Assembly (NCBI GenBank): GCA_027922465.2
Contig: BQMF02000230.1
Coordinates: 558,001 to 622,000, forward strand
Source: Turritopsis dohrnii
Taxonomy: Eukaryota; Cnidaria; Hydrozoa; Anthoathecata; Oceaniidae
Length of the DNA: 64,000 nt
Reading direction: 5' to 3'
Shown: piece after piece, positions 43,360 through 52,364 of the stretch
Numbering within the stretch: the first letter of the stretch is position 1
Layout: each line of letters starts with the position of its first letter
Notes under the pieces: generated by a model
The model's input: the letters and a program-made list of their open reading frames with translations, nothing else
Told to the model about the DNA's origin: nothing
Database searches by the model: none
Position numbers and translations under genes: made by a program

Positions 43360-44616
43360 CCAGTTGCCTATCAGACCAACCCCCAAAACTACGACTAGCC
43401 ATGCATTGCTCGCTAGAGTTATGACACCTTTCTTCAGAAAGTTTAAGAGCCAGCTTACAACACTTCCAATGATCCCTGGCAATGCAGCTCCAAGTTTACT
43501 TGCAAGTTTTCCAAGAAGGCGTCCAAGTGCTTCGAGCTGCTTCTTCACCCATTGCTGTACACCAGCTCTTCCAGAAGCAGCAGGAGGAGGACTTCCTCGA
43601 GTAGGAGCACCACCACCTGTGAGAGAGGTTGCTATCGTTGATATTACCAGCGAAAACGCTGTTAAGATTGAAACGATTGTGATCCCTTGCTCTCGAAAGA
43701 GGATACGAAGTTTCTCCCCTAGTGTTCTATCCTTCTCGAGTACTTTGAACACCGTCTCTTTGATGCGCGACCATTGGCTAGACAACTCCTTTCGGTTACC
43801 ACTCAGCACCTCTAGTCGATCTGCACGCTCCGCTTTCAAATTGGAGAGTCGTCGCTTAATCTCTTCTTGTATTTCAGGATTGCTTGTTTCACCTAGTTTA
43901 CGTTCTTCTTTTGCTATTTGATTATCGAGTTCGCCTAATTTTGCTAAGTTGTTCTCCAACTCCCCACGTATTCGTTTTAGTGCATCGTCTAAGCCTCTAA
44001 GTTCACGCAAATTAAATTCAATCCCATGCTCGCTTAAGAACTCCTCTACCTCTAATGTTTTTGGGGTGCCTTGCTCGAGCATTTCACCCAATACCTCTCT
44101 CGCATTTGAGATTTTGTCGAGGACTTGACTGTCATCCAAGCTATCCATTTCAATATTTTCTAGTTGTTTCGCCAGTTTACGTCTTCCCTTATGCATCCAC
44201 TCTGGTGTACTATCAACACCTAACTGGGTTTTTATAGCAGCCTCACCACCTAGGGTTTTCAAAATACCTTCTTTAACGTAAAATCCTCCCTTTTTTTTCG
44301 TTAATTGGTGCCATTCATCATTTTTATAAAATTCAACTTTTACAACACCTGGTGTTTTCGTTGAAGTTACTCGAAACCGATCCAAAGCCAAATTGGGATC
44401 TCCTTCTATACCGAGATAGTTGTATAAATCTTCTATTGTCTGTCTTTTAATTTCTATTCCCTGCTGAATTGATGCGCTTGGTATTTCAGAAGAATCGCCT
44501 GTATTAGATATAAGCGGTGTAGTGTCAGATATAAGCGGTGTAGTGTCAGATGTAAACGATGTATCTTCTACATCGTCAAAGTTACCGTAAGGTGTTTCAA
44601 ATGAGTTAAAGGCCAT
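43327..44616 (-). CDS. Large Polinton protein with coiled coil and amphipathic, membrane-active-looking C-terminus
   Basis: The ATG at 44616 is preferred because it leaves the 16-bp shared promoter intact; an ATG at 44634 would overlap the capsid start. The 429 residues begin with a Ser/Thr/Asp-rich segment containing two TTPLIS repeats. A globular part (about 50-140) and a long Glu/Lys/Leu coiled coil (about 200-300) follow. Next come a transmembrane helix (312-333), a Gly/Pro linker, a Lys/Leu/Ala amphipathic helix region (356-395) and a final hydrophobic helix (398-422). Adintovirus and Polinton genomes often encode proteins with such membrane-active tails, thought to breach endosomes. That role is inferred here. 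The gene is divergent from the major capsid gene and so is probably a virion protein. Confidence 0.65.
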   Translation of the reverse strand: MAFNSFETPYGNFDDVEDTSFTSDTTPLISDTTPLISNTGDSSEIPSASIQQGIEIKRQTIEDLYNYLGIEGDPNLALDRFRVTSTKTPGVVKVEFYKNDEWHQLTKKKGGFYVKEGILKTLGGEAAIKTQLGVDSTPEWMHKGRRKLAKQLENIEMDSLDDSQVLDKISNAREVLGEMLEQGTPKTLEVEEFLSEHGIEFNLRELRGLDDALKRIRGELENNLAKLGELDNQIAKEERKLGETSNPEIQEEIKRRLSNLKAERADRLEVLSGNRKELSSQWSRIKETVFKVLEKDRTLGEKLRILFREQGITIVSILTAFSLVISTIATSLTGGGAPTRGSPPPAASGRAGVQQWVKKQLEALGRLLGKLASKLGAALPGIIGSVVSWLLNFLKKGVITLASNAWLVVVLGVGLIGNWLWFEIQKNRN

Positions 44617-44632
44617 TTCTCTTATAACAAAC
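44617..44632. promoter_or_regulatory. 16-bp divergent promoter of the major capsid gene
   Basis: The gap between two head-to-head ATGs reads TTCTCTTATAACAAAC. The first 14 bases match the minor-capsid gap (42263-42276, minus strand) with one difference. Both capsid genes use the same orientation of the motif, and both partner genes use the opposite one. Confidence 0.65.
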
Positions 44633-45889
44633 ATGTATGGTATTGCAAACCCTCATAAGGAATATATGACTCGCTTTGCCTTCAACGCACCGCGTCAGCA
44701 TGTCAAGATCTCGAATACACCAAGTACCATTGACCAGGCTCTATTTCTAGATGTGAGGCTGCCGAATCTTGGTGCTAATGATGTCATTCTACCAGAATCG
44801 CTCAAGCTCACGTTTGATATCAAACTCAACTCCACCGATACAGGACGCTACATCGTCAACAACTTGGGAAAGGCTTTGATCGAACAGTTGACTATCAGTT
44901 ACGAAGGAAACATCATCCAAGACATTCAAAATGCGGATGTGATGGAAATTTACAAGGACAGATGGCTACCTGAGGAAATGCAAGTGGAACGTATCCAACA
45001 GGGAATAGATCCGGAGGGTGATGTGAACAAGCTCAGAGTCACACCGGGTGCAACGAGTACTTCAACGAGTAAGTCCTCCCTGGCAGCTGTCCATAGTAAC
45101 CGTTTTGCCATTCCTCTATGGGAATTTTTTGAACTCGTCAAGCATCTCCCCTATGTACAGCTTTGCGATCGCTTAAGCTTCAAAATTAAATTCGCAGAGT
45201 ATGGAAAGGTCATCAGAGATGCAGGATCAGGATCAGGTGCTTCGAAGAAAGATCCTGACGGCACCTACACTATCTCCAACATTGCTCTAGAATTCGACAA
45301 GGTAGAAGACTCTGACTTCAAACTAAAAGTCTACAATGAACTTGCCAATAGGCGACTACCCTACACCCGTGTTTTACGGCATAGAATAATCCCTTTGGAC
45401 AAGAAAGATACCGCCTGGAATATACAGGTAAACGTGCCCAGCGAGAGTTTAAAGGCTCTTGTTCTATTCTTTCTTGATCCAGACAAACGAAAAGCATACG
45501 CTATGGATAACACCCATTACTACAACCCGAAAATCAGCAAGGTAGACATTACCATCGAAGGAGAGCCTAATCAACTCTATACACAGGGCTTACTTCCAGA
45601 AGAAATGTATGCCCCGGCACGGAAGTATTTCACTTCCAATGAACTGCTGCCGGCCATTAGTCCTTCTAAATTCTTTGATTCTAATTACTGTCTTTTTATC
45701 GACTTTCGAAGTGTTGCTGACAATACTCTACATGGTGCGGGGAGGCGCCTCAAAAACACTTCAGATGGTGTCACACTGCAGATCACCAAAAAAGCTGATG
45801 GTGCGGGAGCCATCCAATGTTACCTCTTTGTGCTACAAGATGGACAGGTTAACTTCATGAATGAGCGCTTCCACAGTGTAGGCTACTAA
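44633..45889 (+). CDS. Major capsid protein (double jelly-roll)
   Basis: The 418-residue frame has the pattern of Polinton major capsid proteins, which form pseudo-hexameric trimers like those of adenoviruses and PRD1-like viruses. It starts near MYGIANP and then shows alternating beta strands with LPESLKLTFDIKL and GKALIEQLTISYEGN, a charged helix (EIYKDRWLPEEM) and the second jelly-roll half. A strand pair near the end (LFIDFRSV, then CYLFVLQDGQVNF) closes the fold. The frame is complete, so a capsid could be made. It is co-oriented with the packaging ATPase, 5 bp downstream, as in other Polintons. Confidence 0.9.
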   Translation: MYGIANPHKEYMTRFAFNAPRQHVKISNTPSTIDQALFLDVRLPNLGANDVILPESLKLTFDIKLNSTDTGRYIVNNLGKALIEQLTISYEGNIIQDIQNADVMEIYKDRWLPEEMQVERIQQGIDPEGDVNKLRVTPGATSTSTSKSSLAAVHSNRFAIPLWEFFELVKHLPYVQLCDRLSFKIKFAEYGKVIRDAGSGSGASKKDPDGTYTISNIALEFDKVEDSDFKLKVYNELANRRLPYTRVLRHRIIPLDKKDTAWNIQVNVPSESLKALVLFFLDPDKRKAYAMDNTHYYNPKISKVDITIEGEPNQLYTQGLLPEEMYAPARKYFTSNELLPAISPSKFFDSNYCLFIDFRSVADNTLHGAGRRLKNTSDGVTLQITKKADGAGAIQCYLFVLQDGQVNFMNERFHSVGY

Positions 45890-45894
45890 AATAA

Positions 45895-46500
45895 ATGAAC
45901 CTTATTAAAGATCCTTGTACCACCATTTTTTCAGGACCGACAGGCTGTGGCAAGACGGAACTGGCTCTACGCTTACTACAGAACCACTTCAAGCACCACT
46001 TTGACTACATCGTCATTCTCTGTCCTTCCCTCCGATGGAATACAACCTATAAAGACTGTACGATTCTCTGGGAAGATGATGATGTTTTTCTGATCGAACC
46101 TACACCACAACAGGACTTACTATATTGGATTGAGATATTCACCAAGCAATTGGCAGGGCAGGAAACCTTATTCATCATCGATGATTCCATAGCTGATGAG
46201 AAACTCGATAAGAAGAGGACTCCACTTCTCAATCTAAGTACCACAGGACGTCATCAAAAACATAGTCTATGGCTTCTCACCCAAGTCTACACAGCTCTTC
46301 CAAAAACTATCAGACGGCAAGCAAAGATGCTATTCGTTTGGTATCCTAAAGAGAAGAGTGATGTTAAGCTTATCGATGATGAAACCAATGTCATCAAAAA
46401 CGACTGGAGTGACATCTTGCAAGAATTGGATGCTTCAGAACACGCATATCTTTACATACGATGTAGGTTCCCAAGGAGTTACAAGGTTGTTCTTCAATAA
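45895..46500 (+). CDS. FtsK/HerA (A32)-type genome-packaging ATPase
   Basis: The 201-residue frame begins at ATAAATG 5 bp after the capsid stop. Walker A GPTGCGKT is at residues 14-21 and Walker B LFIIDD with Asp96/Asp97 at 92-97. A conserved TTGRHQKHS segment and an LLTQVY element (near 128-133) follow, as in A32-like packaging ATPases. The enzyme would pump the element's DNA into the capsid. All catalytic motifs are intact. It ends in a hairpin shared with the convergent ankyrin-type gene. Confidence 0.93.
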   Translation: MNLIKDPCTTIFSGPTGCGKTELALRLLQNHFKHHFDYIVILCPSLRWNTTYKDCTILWEDDDVFLIEPTPQQDLLYWIEIFTKQLAGQETLFIIDDSIADEKLDKKRTPLLNLSTTGRHQKHSLWLLTQVYTALPKTIRRQAKMLFVWYPKEKSDVKLIDDETNVIKNDWSDILQELDASEHAYLYIRCRFPRSYKVVLQ

Positions 46501-46518
46501 GTATACAAACTTATTGAA
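46493..46518. terminator. Bidirectional terminator-like hairpin
   Basis: A perfect 10-bp stem (TTCAATAAGT and complement) with a 6-nt loop spans the stop codons of the convergent ATPase and ankyrin-type genes. It contains AATAA in both directions. A transcript-end role is inferred from position and symmetry. Confidence 0.55.
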
Positions 46519-47218
46519 AATAGCCAGTTAGAAATTTCTTATCTTCCTCATCATAGTACCAATCCCACACCCTATCCGGATGCATGGTAACTTCCACCAA
46601 CTCGTAATAGAGATCTTTTCCAAATCGACGCTTGTGATGATAGCGAAAAAGCTCCTCGTGAATAGCGTCATAATTTCCGAATCGACGCTTGTGATGATAG
46701 CGAAAGAGCTCCTCATGAATATCATCATAACCTAACCAACGTCGACAGAGTGCTACAATCATAAAGTGACTATTGAAAGCTGCTGCTAGCATTGCCCGGT
46801 TAAAATCTGTCGCACCCCACTCCTTACAGAGTTTAATGATCTCGATGTGAGCAAAGAAAGCTGCTACTTCCATTATCTCATCAAAATCCGTCGCGCCCCA
46901 CTCCTTACAGAGTTTAACAATTTCGATGTGACCCTCGACAGCTGCATTTTCCATTGCCTGGTCAAAATCCGTCGCACCCCACTCCTTAAGCAGTCGAACT
47001 ATCTCGATGTGACCATTTTCAGCTGCCTCTCCCATTGCCTCATTAAAATTGGTTGCACCATATTCCTTTAACAGCTTGACCTCCTCGATGTCACCATTGT
47101 AAGCTGCTAGCATCAATGCATCCTCAAAATCACTCACATTATGTGACTGTCCATACCCTAGTCTCTCCTTAGTCTTGTTATATAAAGAAGTAACAACGTT
47201 TCTGAAATAACTCAACAT
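46511..47218 (-). CDS. Ankyrin-type repeat protein with 27-residue units
   Basis: The 235-residue frame starts within the right TIR and shares its first 24 or so residues with the polymerase, apart from a 29-residue gap. Residues 31-165 hold five units of about 27 residues with consensus FxxAMxxAAxxGHIEIVxLCKEWGATD, shorter than the usual 33-residue ankyrin repeat. Similar compact repeats are, to my recollection, common in giant DNA viruses. A 19-residue direct duplication (IHEELFRYHHKRRFG twice) follows, then an acidic aromatic tail. Ankyrin-type proteins of large DNA viruses often bind host regulators, so a host-interaction role is plausible but unproven. The promoter is the TIR copy of the polymerase promoter. 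Confidence 0.8.
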   Translation of the reverse strand: MLSYFRNVVTSLYNKTKERLGYGQSHNVSDFEDALMLAAYNGDIEEVKLLKEYGATNFNEAMGEAAENGHIEIVRLLKEWGATDFDQAMENAAVEGHIEIVKLCKEWGATDFDEIMEVAAFFAHIEIIKLCKEWGATDFNRAMLAAAFNSHFMIVALCRRWLGYDDIHEELFRYHHKRRFGNYDAIHEELFRYHHKRRFGKDLYYELVEVTMHPDRVWDWYYDEEDKKFLTGYFQ

Positions 47219-48008
47219 CCTTTATTATATAGACTTTTTCAACTTGGAAATTTTTTACGAGTGGACAGAACTAACGCATGAGTCAGGGAATTCCCTGACT
47301 CATTTGATGAATTTTTTATGAGTGGGGATTTCCCTACTTTCGAGGAGGGCCAGCCCCGACGTGCCACTTTAGGAATTCCCTGACTCACCTTCGGTTTTAA
47401 CGATAGTGCTGACGTCAACACTTTTCGACGGTTTTCGACGATAGTGCTGATGTCAACAGTTTTCGACGGTTTTCGACGATAGTGCTGATGTCAACAGTTT
47501 TCGACGGTTTTCGACGATAGTGCTGATGTCAACAGTTTTCGACGGTTTTCAACGATAGTCTTGATGTCAGCAGTTTTCGACGCATGCGCAGAAGGGGTGG
47601 CACCAGTTTTCAACGGTTTTCGATGATAGTGTTGATGTCAACAGTTTTCGACGCATGCGCAGGGTTTCGTGTGTGCGCGTGTGTGTGTGCGTGTGCGTTG
47701 CGTTTGAATCGGCATTATACTATCTCTAGGAGGACCTTCGATTTTAGGCAGCAATTCAACCGTGACCGACGAGTCGATGAAACTGCTGACGTCAGCATTC
47801 ATTTGGGGGTGGTTTTGATTGATGACTTCGATGATGTGCTGACGTCAACACTTTTCGACGATAGTGCTGACGTCAACATTTTTCGACGCATGCGCAGAAG
47901 GGGTGGGCACTTTGTCATTTTTCCGATTTTTTTTTTTCGCGAGTCGCTGCGGAGGGAGTGGGAAGCACTTGGACACCGTTGTCCTACAATCCGCAATTAT
48001 CTATCTCT
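47143..48008 (-). repeat. Right terminal inverted repeat of the Polinton
   Basis: It is the reverse-complement partner of 30756-31371, extended to 866 bp by tandem repeats at 47401-47660. The AP-1/kB-type palindrome is kept at 47278-47303, and a GGGGATTTCCC site at 47324-47334. A third kB-like site (47371-47380) has one changed base. Outermost bases read TATCTCT, the complement of the left AGAGATA. Confidence 0.9.
47401..47660. repeat. CRE-like minisatellite in the right TIR
   Basis: Units of roughly 38-42 bp, CGATAGTGCTGA(C/T)GTCAACA with TTTTCGACGG, recur five or six times. Each holds TGACGTCA or the one-base variant TGATGTCA. Exact TGACGTCA octamers are at 47410-47417 in the array and at 47787-47794, 47840-47847 and 47868-47875 beyond it. 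The left TIR has a single exact octamer and no array. CREB/ATF binding is inferred from motif only. Confidence 0.75.
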
Positions 48009-50931
48009 AGAGGACTTTTACACAACTTAGCAGAATTTGTCGCTGTTTTACAAAAGCATCAACACATAGATATATTGACAGTATCCGAAACACACATATC
48101 AATAAACGATGATGAAAGATTATTCCAGATACCGAGGTACCATTTTATATCAAAACCACGTCTAAATGGCACAGGCGGAGGAGTTGGAATTTACATCTCG
48201 CAAAATATTACGTGGAAAAGAAGAGAAGACCTAGAGCCTGAATCATTGGATGTGATTTGTGTTGAAGTTATTCAGAAAAATGCCAAAAACTTTTTGATAT
48301 GTACAGCATACAGACCCCCTGAATCATCAAACTATCTACTACTAAACTTCAATGATATGTGGGGGCAATTTCTAATAAATGCAACACAAACTTTCAAAGA
48401 AATAATTATCCTTGGAGATTTAAACATTAATTACTTAGACAAAAACGCGTGTAAAGAATTAAAACCGATTATTCTTTTACAAGGCTTCCATCAAATGATT
48501 GAATCTGCTACGAGAATAACTAATGAATCTGCCACTTTGATTGATGTTATTTTGTCAACGAACATAAATACAATTGCATCAACAATAACGGCTCCCTTGA
48601 GTCTTGGTGACCATGATCTCATCGGATGCGTACGAAAAATCAATAACAGTAAAGTTAAACCAAGAACAATTAAGTGCCGCAATTATTCTCGTTACAACCA
48701 TGAACAATTAAAACAAGAACTTTTGCAAATCCCAATGGAACTTTTATACAAAATGAACGACGTGAACAGAGCGTGGGAATTCTTATGAGGCATTTTGAAT
48801 CATTGTTTCGATAAGCACGCACCAACAATCACGAAGAGAGTGAAGGGTTCCCTTTGTCCATGGCTAAATGTTGACATCAAAGCAGCAATGAATTATCGAG
48901 ATAAAACTTTGCGAAAATTCCGTAAAACCAAAGACGAAACTGACTGGAATGAATACAAACGTTGGCAAAATATGTGTACTGTGAAGATCAGACAGGCAAA
49001 AAGCAACTACCATCAAGCGCTTTTGACTGAAAATTGTCACAACCCTCGAAAGTTTTGGCGAGCCATCAAATCTATTTTCCCTGGACGAAAAACTTCTAAC
49101 AGTGTCCTAGCTGCAAGTCACTCAAACAAAGCAAATTCATTCTGTGAATTCTTTACAACTGTTGCAAAATCGTTAAAAGAAAAAACTTTCCCTTTACGTC
49201 AGTTCATTTGGAAGAAACCTATCAAGATTCAACCGAAAACGCTGTCTTCTTTCGCTTTCACTTACATTTGTTGAAAGAGAACTACGAAACCTGAAGCGAA
49301 ACAAATCAACAGGCATTGACAATTTACCACCAAATATGATTAAAGATGCAGCTAGTGTCATTGCAAAACCTCTTGCGTACGTTATCAACCTCTCCTTGAG
49401 ATCTGGCCAGGTACCAAACGACTGGAAGATAGCTCTTGTATTACCTTTGCATAAAAGGGGATGTACTAATGATTATAACAACTTTCGACCGATATCCATC
49501 CTTCCAGTGTTATCGAAAATCCTGGAAAAATCTGTCCATCATCAGTTTTTAAACAATAACTTGTTATCTCCATTTCAATTTGGTTATCGTAGCAAAAAAT
49601 CGACCGACTTAGCAACAGCTTTTTTAACTGACTCGATCAGAAGAGCAGGAGATAAAGGTTTACTTACCGAAGCTGTGTTTTTAGATCTCGCTAAAGCCTT
49701 CGACACTCTTTCACATGATAGACTTCTCGAAAAATTGAAATCTTGCGGTGTGCGTGGGTTAGCTTTGAATTGGTTTGCTGACTATCTGTTCAATCGTTCT
49801 CAAGTCGTCAAAATTGGTCAGGAGCTGTCTAACCCCTGTTCAATAGTATGTGGAGTACCGCAGGGCTCAATTCTAGGCCCTATACTATTTTTGATATACT
49901 TTAATGACTTTGAGAACCGTCTCACTCACACGAGGGTTGTACAATTTGCAGATGATACAGTAGTCTATGTGTCATCAAAAAGTATCGATGATATCGAAAG
50001 TAAGCTCAACAAAGACATGTACGCAGTCCAAACATATCTCGAGAGAAACGAATTGATCATCAATTTGAAGATAGGAAAAACCGAATGTGTATTGTTTGGT
50101 ACTGCTAAACGAATTTCTACTGTTTCCACAGATAAACGAACATTGAAGGTGTACTGCAACGAAACATTGATAAACTGTTCCTCATCTTACAAATACTTGG
50201 GTACATTGCTGGACCAGAATCTTGGACTAAGTGAAGATTTCGATCAGAAATACAAAAAAGCGTCATCTAAACTTTGTATTTTGCGAAAATTGATACAGTA
50301 CTTAACTCCAGATGCTGCGAAGTTATTGTATTCAAGTGTCATTCTCTCAGGACTCAGATTCAATGGAATTGTTCACTTAAACTTGAATTCAACACAGCAG
50401 ACAAAATTGAAGTCACTTGAACGACGAGCTGATTATATATTACACACAAAAACTGTGCCAATTAAAAATGAACTTGACAAGCAAGCTGTGCTAGTAGTAC
50501 GCAAATGCTTAGATAAGAACATTTGCACTATGTTCCAAGACTACTTTTCTATAAACCAGCACAGAATCAACACTAGAAATCAAAATGTTCTAGTCAAAGT
50601 ACCACAAGTGAAACTAGAATTTGCTAAAAATTCTTTTTATTTCATGGGGGCCAAGATTTACAACAGCTTACCACTGGATATTAGGACATGCACAAACTTT
50701 AAGAACAAGGTACAACAGTTCTTCATCTATTTACTGAAGATTATGTGTTTACTTTTAATTTTATGCTTGTTTCATTTTATTTGTAACTATATTGTTTTGT
50801 TTTTTATTTATTCTATGATCTTGTATATTCAATTGTAACCATATAATAAAGGACACATATTGATAGCAGATTTTATCTGAAATGTAAATATCCTTTTAAA
50901 ATATTCAAATACAATACAATACAATACAAGA
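48009..50931 (+). mobile_element. 5'-truncated CR1/Jockey-like LINE
   Basis: Coding begins abruptly in the endonuclease domain at the Polinton end: SETHI, then AYRPPESS, GDLNINYLD and GDHDLIG. One stop at 48786-48788 and a frame change near 49255 break the frame. The reverse transcriptase then runs open from about 49336 to 50838, with FRPISILP, FGYRSKKST, VFLDLAKAFDTL, GVPQGSILGP and the catalytic FADD near 49950, and a C-terminal tail. A tandem AATAC tail ends the copy at about 50910-50931. ORF1 and the EN N-terminus are missing. It cannot move by itself. Confidence 0.9.
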
Positions 50932-51193
50932 AACATGAGACTGAGATCTGAGAAAAATTAAGAAACATGGTTAGGCTGAACTCTTGATGAACATATTTTC
51001 AACAGCAGCGAGAATATTTAACATCAACGAATAAATCAAAAATGTTTCCCTCAAATTTTTCCATGTTTTCCACTTCCATGTCATCTTCTTGTTTGGTCAA
51101 TCTCTATGTCAATAAACTCATGAGTGTCTCTTATATAAAAAAATATATGTATATGTTTATATAATAAAACAAGACAACAAATCTTTTAAATAA

Positions 51194-51291
51194 AGCAAAA
51201 GCTTTTCAATATATTATCATCCACAGTGCTAAAAGTAAAATGTTTTAAATGAACATTTTACTGGAGATGATAATATCGAAAAGCTTTTGCT
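51194..51291. other. 98-nt hairpin
   Basis: The outer arms AGCAAAAGCTTTTC pair perfectly, followed by ATTATCATC pairing after a small bulge. An internal loop comes next, then a final AGTAAAATGTT pairing around a 7-nt loop. About 35 base pairs form in total. Size and shape suit a microRNA precursor or a tiny palindromic MITE. No second copy was noticed in the window. Confidence 0.5.
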
Positions 51292-52298
51292 ATTATTTTA
51301 TGATATATTTGCAAACTGGCATACATAATTTAAATATGTTTATAATTAAAAATTTTGTTACATGTAATTTATGTAATATATATTGTTGTGTGTTATATAA
51401 AAGGTGGTATTAAATTAATAGGATGTATCGAAAACGTTTAAGTAAAAACTTGTGTGTGATTAAGTGAGGATTAGATATTGTCACGTACTGTTGCAGAAAA
51501 ATATGACATTTTTCAAATTATTTTTAGTGAAAATGTTTGTCAGTTGCAGTCATATTTTTGTAATACAAAACATACATGTCATACTTCAAAATTTCAAAAC
51601 ATCTTGTTGTGTTTACATTCACATAATAATAATACTTATATATCATACTATCTTCACAGTCTAGATGTTCTTTTAGGAAAAAACCTTTTGTGTTTATTCA
51701 GTAAAAACTTATCAAAATTCATAACAAAGATACTTTCTTTTCAGCCATTTATGAATATCTAGGATACAGATTCTGAAACAACCACACCTATATTACAAAA
51801 ATACATGTACACTCAAAATCACAAAAATAATAAAAATATATACTGGTTTATTCAATCAGATTTATCTGAGATTTTCACAATTTTGTGCTTTGTGAAATAT
51901 GTACAACAGTTTGTTATTATTGAATTTTGTAAGTTTAACAGATAAGACGAGTTGAAAGAAATAATAATTATCAACGACTTTCAAAAACAATAATTCGTGT
52001 TTGAAATACAAACATTTGTAGCTTACTGTTTGCCAGCAGCTGGCCAAGTAACAAAAATTACCTTGTGAACGTTGGTAACTAAGTGTTTGCATAATTATTA
52101 TTTATGTTACTAAGATAAATCAGTAATCCGTAGATTAGAGAGCGTTGGAGATGTCATAAAATGGCAAATCATTGCTCCTAAAAACACTTGCAATTTCTTC
52201 GCACCACTTTCGACCATGTTTTCGACATAGCTAAAAATTTCCGATTTCCCGAATGTTCTTTGCTTATACTTCGACCAATCAGATTGCAATTTTAATCG

Positions 52299-52364
52299 GC
52301 GTTCGCCAGGGTCTTCTTCGCCGCCGTCCGTATATCGAAAAGGCAAGAAACCCTGGGTACGAGG
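52299..52364 (-). repeat. CCTCGTACCCAGGGT-type repeat, copy 3 (inverted)
   Basis: The minus strand reads CCTCGTACCCAGGGT, then TTGCCTTTTCGATATACGG and CCCTGGCGAACGC, as in copies 1 and 2. Confidence 0.7.

Larger units (their letters stand above)
30756..48008. mobile_element. Polinton/Maverick (polintovirus-like) element with TIRs
   Basis: The ends read AGAGATA inward at both sides, fitting the 5'-AG start of Polintons, and TIR similarity extends inward from there. Between the TIRs lie the hallmark genes: protein-primed DNA polymerase B, retroviral-type integrase, double jelly-roll major capsid protein, minor capsid protein and packaging ATPase. All are intact. Accessory genes, described separately, include an innexin and a TFIIS-like zinc ribbon. 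Composition is visibly less AT-rich than the flanks. A six-base target duplication is expected, but the left (AAATGT) and right (AGAGGA) flanks do not match. Confidence 0.95.
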
